Assembly (NCBI GenBank): GCA_029298735.1
Contig: JANSLP010000074.1
Coordinates: forward strand, 62,001-126,000
Direction of reading: 5' to 3'
Length of the DNA: 64,000 bases
From: Ophiostoma sp. CBS 140.51
Taxonomy: Eukaryota; Ascomycota; Sordariomycetes; Ophiostomatales; Ophiostomataceae
Shown here one piece after another: positions 1 to 10,643 of the stretch. A program made the position numbers and the translations under genes. The notes below the pieces were generated by a model. The model was not told the origin of the DNA. It made no database searches and saw only the letters and a list, made by a program, of their open reading frames with translations. The stretch's first letter is position 1, and each line of letters starts with the position of its first letter.

Positions 1-301
1 AACAAGAAGAAGTAGAAAGGGACGAGGAGGATGAAGAGGGATAGACGGAATAAAAAGGCGGGAAAGAAGAAGAGGAAAGAATAAAGACCAAGGCTCCAAG
101 CTTTCATCTGTAACAACTCCATCGTGCAGCTGACAAGATCAAAAGTACCCGTGCTTCACAGCGAGGCTGAGGAAACTGCATTCATGTTAGCTTCCTCTTC
201 CTGGAACGTATTGAAAAATCGAAACATCACCGCGTTCAATCAACAGGGTGTCTGACGTCCTTACCGTTGTGGTATCAGATTCGGGGGGGGAGTGGTTTGC
301 T
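1..301. other. Non-coding window edge, 3' flank of the first gene
   Basis: This stretch is purine-rich at its start and lies downstream of the minus-strand secreted-protein gene. No convincing coding region was seen. Confidence 0.5.
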
Positions 302-1249
302 TTACCTGTCAGCCCGCATGTTGACTTGTTCGGTGGGCGCGTTGGGTTCGACGGGCTCGTTATCCTCGTCTTCGGTGTTGCCCTCCTCCTCGGCATCGCC
401 ATCAGCTTCGGCGGCAGTCTCGCCACCGGTCTCGCTCTCAGGTACGACGGCGCCAGCCCCGGCGACAGTCTCAACGTTTGCCTCGTCCCGAGGAGCCTCG
501 GTCATCGTCGACTCCGGCTGCGGCTCCGGCTCCTCTTCCCGCATCATGTCCTCAATCACATCCTTCTTTTCCTCCTCCTGCTGGCCACCCAGCTGCTTGA
601 CCAGCTCAGTGGCGGCGTCCTTGACGGAGTGGACCATGGGACCGACTTCGTCCATACCGATGCGGTGAGCGTACCGGCGGTCATGCTTGGAGATCTCATC
701 GACAACCTGGTTCGCCTTGGTGAGGAGACAGGTGCCGTTGCAGGGGGGCTCAAAGAGGCTGTAGATGGTATCCTTTTCATCGACAGGAGTGAAGGAATTG
801 AGCCCGACGGTCTTGGAGATGGCCGTGGACGACTCGAGGATTTGGACCAATGTTTCCATTGGGGTGCGCAGCATGTTGGTGATGCGGCGGGCCGTTTTGT
901 GAGGCACGAAGCCGTACTCGGGTGCAGTTTTCTCTGGGACGAGTGTTAGCGATTAGCGAGGGGAGGAGAATACCAAACAAACGAGCGCAGCGAGGACAAA
1001 AAAGAAAAACTTACCGACGGTGTTGCGGAGAGCAGTAAGACGGTGTATGACATAGTCGAGCGTCTTGGAGGCGTTCTTCAAGAGGCTGCTGGGAATATGG
1101 ATGAAGGTGAGTCCATCAGGTGTGGAAGTAGGCTCGGCCGCAGCCGAGGTGGCTGTAGCCGGGATGGCGGCCTTAGCAACAACGGATTCGACGGGGAGGG
1201 CAGTGGCGACGGCAGCCAGACCAGCCACGAAGAAGGCAGAAACACGCAT
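302..1249 (-). CDS. Secreted protein of unknown function with acidic C-terminal tail
   Basis: Two exons, 1249-1015 and 933-302, with an 81-nt intron (donor GTAAGT, acceptor CAG). They join in phase and give 288 aa. The ATG at 1249 was chosen because it opens a clear signal peptide (MRVSAFFVAGLAAVATALP). An upstream in-frame Met would add a long hydrophobic, untranslated-looking leader. After the signal come about 150 predicted helical residues containing two Cys (CNGTC), then a tail of about 75 residues very rich in Glu, Ala, Pro and Thr. No domain is recognised. The helical segment with repeated Lys/Ala positions (HSVKDAATELVKQLGG) suggests an extracellular helical bundle, but this is inference. 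The splice model is strong; the function is unknown. Confidence 0.8.
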
Positions 1250-2088
1250 TTTTCCGGTGGGAAGAGAAAATTTGATAGAAATGAACGTCGATAAATGAGC
1301 GTCGATAAATGAGCGTGGTGATGAAAACAAAAGAAAGAAAGAATAACGAAGAGAAGAAAGAAGACAAATGAGAGAGAGGAGAGGGAAGGTAAGAGGAGAG
1401 AGAGGCAACAGTATCACAACTGATGAAACTGGGATGAATGAAGGAGGCGGATGAGATGAAATGGAAGGGTGTTTGCGAGGCCCTCTCATTATGTGAAGAA
1501 ACAGGCGTGGCCAACAGTTAGTAACAGATGAACGCCAGATGCCAGTTGATGGGGTTTTGGCGTAAATTATGTCCCGTCGCCTACCTCATCTTTCTTTATG
1601 AAAGCAGTTAGATATACTATCGTGAGGATGTACCATGTTGGTTGGCACTCGGCAGACGAAAGCTAAAAATATCATTGGCTGTTCACCGATACTAGTTGTT
1701 GACTTGTTGCCACTTCGGGCGGTACATCGAGAATTGTGAGAGAAACCAAAAGACTGCGTGCGTCATCGTCCCAAGCTTACGCACTGAATCATGTTGGTGC
1801 GCTTACTAGGGACGCACCGAGGCGGAGGCGAGTAAGTATAGCAGTACAACGTATGATATCTACGCAATGGAGGGATGGAGAGATGGATACAGTATGAATA
1901 AAACATTTTGTATTCTTTTGTACCCTGAGGAGGGACAGACGCTTGCTAAAATAAATCAAAAACCAAGTATCCCAGTGGGCTTCCCACCCCTGAAACCCGA
2001 TGCCATGTAGAGAATATACTAAAATTTAGAAGAGAAAGAAATGAAAGGACGCTGTAAGACAAAAACAAAGATTCATCTACAGCACTCT
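1250..2088. other. Intergenic, promoter of the secreted-protein gene
   Basis: The first 200 bases are a GA-rich strand (CT-rich in the sense of the 302-1249 gene), typical of a fungal promoter and 5' leader. The rest holds nothing I can identify. The 3' end of the CBM18 gene follows. Confidence 0.5.
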
Positions 2089-3519
2089 TTAATGAGTCGA
2101 TGTACCATCCAGCTCGGCTGGCGGTGTCTGTCCATAATGATATGGGTGCTCGCCACCCTCCATCTCAAAGACACCGCTTTGCTGCCCTGTTCTTTGATGT
2201 GGTAATGGCGGTTGAATCGATGTCGTAGACACACTGCCTGGGTGTGGTGTGCCTGCTGCTGTGGTGGACGACGTCGGTGGCCGCTGTATGGTTGCCATAT
2301 TGTAGTATTCAGGCTGGTGCGTGCTGTCTGGACTCGTGTAGCCCGTGTAAATGGACTTGCCTGGTGTCAAAGGGCTCCCGTTGTTTGGCATGGGTCCATT
2401 GCGGCCCGTCTCGAGCATCAAGTAAGGCTTTTGGCCCCGGCCGGCACCATTGTAGAAGACAGCACTGCTTCCGTCGCCCAGGTAGTTTCCATTGCCGCCT
2501 CCTCCCATCTGCTGTTCTTGCGACTTGCGTCGTCCGGCTTCGCTGCGGTGCCGCCGGAACCAAAAGAAGGCGACGACGCTCAGACCGACGACAGAGACGC
2601 TGACACCCGAGGCGATGCCAGCAGTTGCTGCCACACTGAGAGGTTTGCCGCCAGAATCGCCCGTGGATGTCGTCTGATCACACGTGCCAAAGTCCGAGAG
2701 ACAGCCTGCACCACAGTAGTCAATGGTCGATCCGCAAAAGTTGTGCTGGGAGCAGCAGTCGCCAAACGTGGAGCCGATGCAGGTAAAACTGCCGCCGCAA
2801 GTGGCATTTGTTGTGATGGTGAGGGCTTCACTGGGTGAGGCAGAGGCGGAGGCCGTGGATGTGCTGTTGCTGCTGCTGCTGTCACCGTAGTCGTCTCCAT
2901 CACCATCATCATCATCGTCGTCATCTCCATAATCGCTATCGCCGTCGTCATCATCATCATCATCATCATCACCATCCCCTGAGTCGAAGACAGTGCTTCC
3001 ATCGGCACTCGTCAATACACTCCCACTGGAATTACTGTCCTCGGCCAGGCCATCATCGTGGTTCTCAATCACAGAGATGCCAGGACTTGGCAGACCGGGA
3101 TCGCTGGCGTTGAACTGGAAATCGTCTCGTGCCGACTTGAACGTCAAGACATAGTGTGGCGTGGCATCCAGCTGTGGTTGTGGGATGGCGACGGTCCAGT
3201 TGAATGTGCCGTCGACAGACAGGTCGACATTTTTTGTCAAGAGTTGTGAAAAGGTGTCGCTGGTGCTGTAGGCATAGGCGGCAACCCAGAGATCGGCAGT
3301 CGTGTCGCCCGTCAATCCGTCCGTCCCCGACCAGGCGACTTGTAAAGAATCGCCGGCGACAAGCGTGAGATTAAACGCATCTTCTGTTGCATCTGGGACG
3401 ACCCAGATGGACGAGACGGTGGCATCGGAGTCGGTAGGAAGGTCGGCAGTCACTAGTGGGCCGAAGAAGGCGAGGAGCTGTGCCGCCACCAAGGCGACTG
3501 TTGTTGCTGGTGTCCTCAT
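2089..3519 (-). CDS. CBM18 (hevein-type chitin-binding) single-pass surface protein
   Basis: Intronless, 476 aa. ATG 3519 is preferred over an in-frame Met 27 codons upstream because it starts a signal peptide (MRTPATTVALVAAQLLAFFG). Layout: signal, residues 1-25; a beta-sandwich-like ectodomain, about 30-160, resembling the Kre9/Knh1-type N-terminal fold; a poly-Asp/Gly and Ser stalk, about 175-225; a hevein-like domain, about 235-276, with eight Cys including the CC pair (FGDCCSQHNFCG); a transmembrane helix, about 293-325, followed by WFRRHR; and a cytoplasmic tail of about 150 residues rich in Pro, Ser, Thr and Gly. This is the arrangement of fungal wall-sensor-like proteins: an outside glycan-binding module on an acidic stalk with a signalling-type tail. 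The chitin-binding role rests on family knowledge; a sensor role is inference. Confidence 0.82.
   Translation of the reverse strand: MRTPATTVALVAAQLLAFFGPLVTADLPTDSDATVSSIWVVPDATEDAFNLTLVAGDSLQVAWSGTDGLTGDTTADLWVAAYAYSTSDTFSQLLTKNVDLSVDGTFNWTVAIPQPQLDATPHYVLTFKSARDDFQFNASDPGLPSPGISVIENHDDGLAEDSNSSGSVLTSADGSTVFDSGDGDDDDDDDDDGDSDYGDDDDDDDGDGDDYGDSSSSNSTSTASASASPSEALTITTNATCGGSFTCIGSTFGDCCSQHNFCGSTIDYCGAGCLSDFGTCDQTTSTGDSGGKPLSVAATAGIASGVSVSVVGLSVVAFFWFRRHRSEAGRRKSQEQQMGGGGNGNYLGDGSSAVFYNGAGRGQKPYLMLETGRNGPMPNNGSPLTPGKSIYTGYTSPDSTHQPEYYNMATIQRPPTSSTTAAGTPHPGSVSTTSIQPPLPHQRTGQQSGVFEMEGGEHPYHYGQTPPAELDGTSTH
2880..2992 (-). repeat. GAT/GAC trinucleotide tract encoding poly-Asp
   Basis: An imperfect ATC/GTC microsatellite on the plus strand, including a run of seven ATC units, encodes the Asp-rich stalk of the CBM18 protein. 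Such tracts change length easily, so alleles may differ in stalk length. Confidence 0.75.
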
Positions 3520-5561
3520 CGTGATGTTTGATGTGTGTGTGAAGAGGAAGGTCGGATGAAAACAAAGAAAGAGGCCAAAGAAGACGGCTCGCGCCTTCAA
3601 AGAGACTTTTACTTTTTGTTTACTTGATATGTTGATATTGTCCGAGATAGAGGTATGCAGAACGGAAAGAGGAAGAAAGAGAAAATAAAAAGAGCGTACA
3701 AGAAAAGAGGACAGTAGAGAGTATATGAAAAGATGAAACTGCCCAGACTGTGTCTACGTTTACAAGAGTATCGAGCGGCAACGGTCTTCCTCTTCCTCTT
3801 CTCTCATATCTGCCTTGACCTCCCTCTCTCTCCGCACACACACTTCTAGTCAACCTCATCCCTCTCTCGTCCGAGTCTCTTTTTTTTCGCGTTTTGACAG
3901 GCGGTTGACTAGGTAGGGGAACAGACATGGGGAGAGACTGGTCACTATGAGGCATGGCATGAATCTGAGGGATCCCACGAGAGTGAGCCGTTCACACGAG
4001 AGGGTCGTCCACGCAAAAACCCTTGTCAAGAGTCCATTCGGCTGCCCGCATAAATGCAAAGCCGCATAGTGAGCCTCGAGGTGGCTCGTCTAGGTGGAAG
4101 GCAGAGTGAGGGAAGGGCCGGTGACAGGGGACGAGGGTTGACGAGAGAAGCAGAGAAGAAGCAGAGGTGTTCGTGTTGGTGACTATGAAGAGAGAAAGAC
4201 AAGAAAACAGAAAACCGGGAAACTGGAAAGGAGCTGCGTCTCCAAAACAATTCTACGACAGCGATCCCAAGAGATGAGAGGCGGGAGGCAGTCACAGAGA
4301 GAGGGCCGACTAAGAACGCCCACCAGCCGGACGAGTGTATCGACTAACGCAGGAGGGCGTGGTCCTGGCTGTTGACCGTTAGACGTGACTGACTGGCGGT
4401 TGGCAAGACTCCCCAAAGAGGGAAATGACACGAGCAACATGACAGTGGTTGGCGGTCAACGTCGATATAATTGGCTGGCTTTACCTCTCCCGGAGGATTC
4501 AGGAGATGCGAACCGTTCTTTTCAGTCGAGTCTGCTTGACGGTGTCTTCCTCTACAACCTGAAGGAGGCACAGCAAGAGAGTACACCACAGACGAGCAGA
4601 AGCTGGGACGGGATCTCCACAGAGGGGTGGGTGAAAAGGCAAGGATGTTGATAGAGAGAGACTGTGGACTAATTTGTGTAGGGCTATGGTGTTGCATCAG
4701 GCACATTAAAGTGTGGGAGTCGAGTAAAGTGTGTTCACAACATGGCTCCACGTTCCCGTCTGGCGGGCCGTGGTGAGGAGACAAAGGATTTTAGCTGTGA
4801 GAGAGAGAGACGGTCGGATTGGCTGATGTTGTGACTCTGAAACGCATAACGATGGGAGACGACGAAAAAGAGGAGACAAGGACAGTCAAGAAAAAGAGAC
4901 AACAGAGACAAAAGAAAAAGAGGCCCCTGTCGTTGCTTTTGCGCGCCTACGGAATGCTACTGCGTGTCTTCCTTTTCATCCTTTCTGTCCAGAATCTCTG
5001 AACAAATGGTGCCGACAGGACGGAGATCCACAAAAAGAGTTGTGAAGCTGTTGTATGTTGAAAGAAGAGTAGCTCTGTTCGTATTGTTGAGAATGGCTGT
5101 GTAAGTCAAATGGGGATAAAGTCGCAACATGAAAATGTAAGTAAAAATAGAGGCCTCGTATAGTGCAAGGAAAAATTCGAGGAAAATATGAGGACGTTCA
5201 AGTCACAGATCAAAGAACAGGAATTCGATTCAAAAACTACAGAAATGCAATACACGAACACTTTCTGCAGATCCCGTGCGTGAAGAACGTGCAGAACCGC
5301 ACCAGAGTATCGGTCTTTGCTGGGCATCTCTGGGCGCCGTTTCAGCACGGTCCTCTGAGGCCTCTGCAACCTCTCCATGTCGCCAAGTTAAATCATTTCG
5401 GCTCTTCTCAACGGTCTCTCTTTCCTTGCATCTTCTTACACCCACTTTGTTTGTTTTTGTTTCTCATTCTGCCCGTCGGGCATTTTCCTCGCATCGTTCG
5501 GAACCGAACATGTCGGACACCACGGTCTCGGCGTTTTCTCTTCGATCTTGGCCGCCTCACC
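3520..5561. other. Intergenic, about 2 kb, no gene seen
   Basis: This covers the promoter of the CBM18 gene (minus strand, CT-rich leader) and the 3' flank of the DUF4188 gene. The plus strand is strongly GA-rich from 3650 to 4250. Open frames here lack domain-like composition and start context. Confidence 0.5.
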
Positions 5562-6563
5562 TCACAGACTGCGTTTCAGACGCGCCGTCATGGTGCGCAA
5601 CCTCTCATCGTCGGCATCGACCAACGAACTGAGCCAGACTCTTTCTGTGTCCTCGCTGCGCTCGCTGTCGCTTTCTGTGTGCGTGTTGCCCAAAAGAATG
5701 GGCGCCGTGTTAATGTACAGCGACTCATAGTGGCCGGCGGGAACAACAAATGTCTCGTGGAACGCGCTCAAGTGAGAATATTTTCCGTCGGCCGTCGTCT
5801 GTCGTAACCACTCGTAGGCTTCTCTGTGCACGGGGCTGGCGGCAAACCGCTGCAGGCCACTGACATCCCGAAAGTCCAAGACCAAAAGGATGGTGTCGTT
5901 GGATGTGCGTGCAGCGTTTCCGCCTCTGAACAAATCGCCGCCCAGCAGACCGTATTCTGTTCTTTTGTCTTCGAGACTGGCCAGCGTATCTCGAAACCGC
6001 CGTGTCATGGCCTGTGCTCCGGGCGCAAAGACGCCCAGTGGATGGTTAAAGCGGGCGCCGAAATGGAAGACGACAAGACCCTGGCCCGGATGCGGAGAGT
6101 AGCGGCCAGTCGTCGGTGACGGTATGTGAGCGGTCGAGCGGCCCGGGATGATGCCCGACAAAAAGGGGTGTGTGAGACGTCGACCGCGGAAGCGTATCGT
6201 TGGGAGCAGAATCTGGACGACGGTGATGGTGGGCGCCAGCACAAGAAGAGCAGCCGCCGGTAACATACACCACGGTGTCGGTACAGCTGCGGCAAAGGCC
6301 ATTTGCAGACCGGCGCCGATGGCCAGCAGTGTGTGCAGTTTAAAGGCATCCTTGATGATGTGCTGGAGATGTTAGTGGTGTTCACCCAAAAGGGAGATGG
6401 GTAGACTTACTGCCGGCCCTATCTCTGTCCACTTGACAGGCCTCACTGTCGTCGGCGGCACAAGACTGCGGAAATCGTAGCCATCAGGAGGTGGCGATGG
6501 AGGTATGTCCAGACGCGGTTCTCCTCCAGTTTTATCAATGTTGTCGTCCATGTTGTCGTCCAT
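5562..6563 (-). CDS. DUF4188-type monooxygenase-like protein
   Basis: Two exons, 6563-6411 and 6362-5562, with a 48-nt intron (GTAAGT; branch-like CTAAC just before CAG). They join in phase 0 and give 317 aa. The ATG at 6563 (MDDNMDDN) is the most likely start; the frame is open further upstream but looks like leader. Two hydrophobic segments near residues 55-90 precede the DUF4188 region, recognised from its conserved block around VVFHFGARFNHPLGVFAPG and the later FRDVSGLQRFAASPVHREAY. Members of this dimeric alpha/beta-barrel-like family occur as monooxygenase-like or aldoxime-dehydratase-associated proteins in fungi. The substrate is unknown. It begins a run of oxidative enzymes and is parallel to the FAD monooxygenase upstream. 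Confidence 0.8.
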
Positions 6564-7055
6564 GTTGCCTGTTGCGATAGTAGTTGTTGTTCTTGTCTTT
6601 GGATACAAGAGGTAGCATGGTAGAATGTTAGAGTCAGAGGTGGCCTCGTAGGATTCAAGAAGGCGGTGATAAAGAGGTGACCGAAAGGTGAGGCAGTTGT
6701 TGCACACGTCCTTCTTTGTTAGGCGATAAACTGTGTGTTCCTACCGGTCTTTGTACACGCCTCGCTCGGCTGTCTCGTCCACTATTGTTGCCGTTTGTTT
6801 GTTCCACCCATCTTCCCGTTTACTCCTCGCCTCGGTGTCTGACTGTCGGTGAGACTGAGAGACTGTCATTTAATAGGATATCGTCAATGTAAGACCGTTC
6901 AACTGTCTGTCAATGTGAGACCATAATAGTAATGGTGAGGAGAGTAAAGACAATTCTTGCTCAATTTCTAGCTGCAAAACAAATCTATCGTGTAAAATCA
7001 AACAAAGGAAAGAAAGGAAATCACAAAGATGTATTTAGATAAACCCACCACCAGT
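6564..7055. other. Intergenic, promoter of the DUF4188 gene
   Basis: About 490 bases between tandem minus-strand genes: the promoter and leader of the DUF4188 gene and the 3' end of the FAD monooxygenase. No further gene seen. Confidence 0.5.
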
Positions 7056-8330
7056 CTACTCCTTCTGCTGGGCCACCCAGTCCTCAACATCCTTCTTGAA
7101 GTCTGGCTTGTACAGCCACGTCAGGTCAAACGGCTGCCGCGCATCACCCGTCACAAACGCCGCGTCCGTCGCCGGCATCCGCCGCAGGTCAATCTGATGG
7201 TTGAGCGCAAAGACGTTGTCGATGCGCGCCTGGCGGTACGACTGCCAAAAGTCGAGGGCGGCTTGGGGATCTGCCACGTCGGTGGTGTTCCACTGGCGTC
7301 CCAGGAGGAGTGCAAGCATGTATACATCTTCGAAAGCTTGGTTGATACCCTGTCCAGCCGAGGGCGGGATGGCATGCGCGGCGTCGCCCAGCAGAATGAC
7401 CCGGCGCGTGGCCGAAGCCCAGCGGTCCAGCTTGGGCACGACATAGAACGGCCACACATTAATTTTGGCGGGGTCAATGGTGGCAACGGCGTTGGCGACA
7501 ATGTCGGGGTAGTTGTCTGCGTCTTCCTGGAGGAACGCGACAGCAGCAGCACGCCCATCTGCCAGCGATCCACGCTGCTCCCATGCGGCGCGCTCGTGCT
7601 CCTGGATGCGGCGCTGTTTTCCGATGAGGACCTCGCCGCCGTCGGGGTTTTGTGGCGCAATGACAAACGCGCCGCCGCGCTCCTTGTTCTTCGAGGCAAT
7701 CGTCACGGGAATGTGGTAGCTGCCGTCGGCGGGCAGCTTAAGCTGGGCCGTGGGGACGGCCGCTGTGATGCCCGCCATGCCCAGAAACTTGGTCTCAAGG
7801 TCCGGGTACAGGTGCCGCCGGACGGTCGAGTGGATGCCGTCCGCGCCGACTAGGAGGGAAGCGGTCTCGGTGGTGCCATCAGCAAAAGCGAAAGTGACAC
7901 CACCACTCGTGTTGGCCGCCTCGTCTTCGCTTACAACGTGCGAGTACTTGCGGCCGTACACCACGTCCACGCTAATCTTCTTGAGGGCCGCCACCAGCGT
8001 GTCAATCAGCACGTGCCGGTAGATGCGCAGGCCCTGGTAGCCGTACTTGCTGACGTCGCCAAACTCGTACATCTCCGTCACGTTGCCGTCGCTGTCGCGG
8101 AAGTCGAGGCGCTCAAAGCTGTAGCCCTGCGGCTTGACCACCGAGTAGACATCCAGAGCGTCGAGGACGCGGAGTGCGTTTGGGGACAGCATCACGGCGC
8201 CGCCAATGTTGAGTGGGGCCGGCCGAGACTCGTAGATGGTCGACTTGATGCCCTGCTGGTGGAGAGCGAGAGCGAGGGTGAGGCCAGAAAGGCCGGCGCC
8301 AATAATGGCCACGTTGTGTTCGGTAGACAT
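7056..8330 (-). CDS. FAD-dependent aromatic-type monooxygenase (PHBH fold)
   Basis: Intronless, 424 aa, the usual length for the family. The N-terminal Rossmann motif is VAIIGAGLSGLTLALAL (GxGxxG), followed by an acidic residue at the end of strand 2 (YESR). The DG motif appears as VGADGIHSTVRR, and the second FAD-binding motif as LLGDAAHAIPPSAGQG near residue 315. These place it with salicylate hydroxylase/zeaxanthin-epoxidase-like flavoprotein hydroxylases (PF01494), which use NAD(P)H and O2 to hydroxylate or epoxidise a usually aromatic substrate. There is no signal or C-terminal membrane helix, so it is probably cytosolic. It sits between the DUF4188 gene and the 2OG dioxygenase and may act in the same pathway (inference). 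Confidence 0.92.
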   Translation of the reverse strand: MSTEHNVAIIGAGLSGLTLALALHQQGIKSTIYESRPAPLNIGGAVMLSPNALRVLDALDVYSVVKPQGYSFERLDFRDSDGNVTEMYEFGDVSKYGYQGLRIYRHVLIDTLVAALKKISVDVVYGRKYSHVVSEDEAANTSGGVTFAFADGTTETASLLVGADGIHSTVRRHLYPDLETKFLGMAGITAAVPTAQLKLPADGSYHIPVTIASKNKERGGAFVIAPQNPDGGEVLIGKQRRIQEHERAAWEQRGSLADGRAAAVAFLQEDADNYPDIVANAVATIDPAKINVWPFYVVPKLDRWASATRRVILLGDAAHAIPPSAGQGINQAFEDVYMLALLLGRQWNTTDVADPQAALDFWQSYRQARIDNVFALNHQIDLRRMPATDAAFVTGDARQPFDLTWLYKPDFKKDVEDWVAQQKE

Positions 8331-10643
8331 TGTGAGGGGGTGGATGGAGGGGAAAGTGGGCGAAGCTAAAGCAGTGGTAGGATGAGATGGTGTTGTCGAG
8401 ATTAATGTTGAAGATGAGGATGAAGATGGAAGTAATCGATGTGTTTATCTTGAAATTGGTGAGGGTGGTGTAGTTATGTTATTGTTGTTTGGTAGTTGAG
8501 TGTTGCTAATGTTGATATTGATGATGATGAGATGAGATCTAGTTTCTTTTTCGATCTGGACGACGACCCCTTCTTATACCTGAAGGATCACAACATGAAT
8601 GGACACTCATCTTTGTCATGCCTCCTCTGATCTGTAAGCTTGTGAGAAAGCCGTGAGCCGTGTTAGCGCTTCTTCTCTTCTCGATCCTTCGCGTCAGCGG
8701 CCCTCCGCCTCGTCGAGAGAGCAAAAGATATCCTCCGACGTGTCAATGGCCATTAACGCCGGAACGGTCCGGGGTTTAGGCGCCGGTCACCGACTTCGAT
8801 GTAGTTTGTACGTATCATTGGTGGGGTGGAGTTAAGCGGTCCACTTTTCGGTGGTAAATTCAATAAACCCCGTCTTACACGGCCATTCAGAAGACACCGC
8901 CGTTGAGTTCCTTCGCAGCGACTCCGCGACTGTTTCCCTGCAATCCTTCTCAATGCCTTCTCTGCCTCCTCTCTGTCGTCATTGCTTGTTTCCCCGCACC
9001 TGCATTGCAACATGGGCGCAGACACGGATGGACGCTGCGATTCGCCGTCTCGCACTTTGCAGAGTAAAATGCGAGGCCACAAATGGCCGTAAAGTGCGAG
9101 GCCAGCTGCAGCCAAAGTGCGAGCTACAGAAAAAAAAGCTGTCGGCGCACAAGCGAGTTCAATATCGGTTGCGTATGTCTCATCGGTCGTTCGTGTCTTG
9201 CATCAGCTGTGCAACCGTTTGATCCGTTTTGAGGCGTCTTGCTAGCTCTCGCTCAATCGGTCTTTCTTTGACAACCGTTGTCTTCTTTTCCGCGACAAGG
9301 ATTTCTTGGCCGACTGGCAAGCGAGATGTAACACAGGACAATGGAAATGGAAATCAAAGAAGATTGAGGACAGAAGTTGTCGATTGGGTATAACACAAAA
9401 AGAAGAGAATATCAAACGAAACAAACAAATCAAAACCGTAAACGTAAACGTTTCCAAAACGTATCCAGAAAGTATCCAAAAGTAAACAAAATCATTTACA
9501 CATCAAGTCTACTCGCCTCAGCTTACATGAGCAGGGGCATGAGCTGTGACATGACGTAAAAAGTCACTTTTTTATTCGCCAACAGCCTGACTTACACCTA
9601 ATACGGCATTATACATCTGCCCCTTGTTCAGCTTATTCATCATATTTACGAAGAAATCTCTTTCATACAGTTGCCGAGACTTTACTTGTGTGAAGGATAT
9701 CTGCCAGATAAAGTGCGATACAGCAATCAGTCGGCCCTCTCCGCCATCTGCATCGCGAGACCGACATCCGCCATCCGTCTTGGCAAATTGCGGGGATCAG
9801 GTGTGAAGTGTACGATGTCGAGCTGCCTCTGTTAGGAATACGGGAGAAAGACTGGTTGCCCCTGTAAAATTTTGTTCGAAAAGTCTTCCCTGCCAGATAT
9901 CCTTTGGTGAAGCGGCAGAGTCCGGTGCGATATGCTGATTAGAGGGAGCCGCATCATATGGGATCAGATCCTTGATCTCAATTACAACCGGATGTTTGCT
10001 TCTGGAAATAACACAAAATAGGAAATACAATGTTCTTCTTACACTCTAAAAAACCAAACCCACCATTCAGACACGCCAGACGGAAGTTTCCTACGTAAAA
10101 CTTTGCACATGGAATCGGGTAAAACGAGCTTCGATCCGATAATGCGTGTGGAAGAGAACCACTAAATGGCCCAGTTTGGTCCCATCGGACTCTGCCGCCG
10201 CCCCCGCATTCACAAGACCAACGATTGCACCAAAATACACCAAAATCCAGCACAACGGTTCGTCGTTGATATGATAACGGGACTGCCTCCTCGTATCTTA
10301 TCCTTATCGACGCTCTCACTGGTTGATATGTTTTTGATACAGGCATCGCCGCCAACAAAGGCAAGATCAGGCCGCGGATGTCACCGCCAGCAAAAGAGAA
10401 AGAGGCGACAATTATTGTCAAGGTTTTCATTTTTCGTGTTGTAGATGAAGTCAAACGAGGAGAACGATTGTAAAGAGTGAAAAGACGATTCTTTATTTAA
10501 GATCGCGACGGCTGCCGCTCAACGACGGACAAGAAAGTCATATCACCAAGCAAACAAGCAAGATAAAGCCGCCTCTTCGACTTATCTCTACAAATCTTAA
10601 CGCCGCACAACATCACATCTGCACATCTACATATCTTCACAAA
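8331..10643. other. Divergent intergenic region, 2.3 kb, with short degenerate repeats
   Basis: This is the shared upstream region of the FAD monooxygenase (minus) and the 2OG dioxygenase (plus). At 9067, 9091 and 9114 an AAAGTGCGAG-like unit recurs about every 24 bases. A 15-base inverted pair with one mismatch lies at 9693-9707 and 9890-9904 (core AAGGATATCTG). No open frame looks real. It may contain the remains of a small element, but I cannot define its ends. Confidence 0.45.

Noticed and set aside
4344..4784. 146-codon minus-strand frame between the CBM18 and DUF4188 genes
   Set aside because: Composition resembles translated non-coding DNA, with many Ser, Cys, His and no motif.
7029..7853. 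A 274-codon frame antisense to the FAD monooxygenase
   Set aside because: It overlaps a well-supported enzyme and has no domain of its own.
9693..9904. Possible terminal inverted repeats of a small transposon
   Set aside because: Only 14 of 15 bases match, with no target-site duplication or internal coding; too weak to call.
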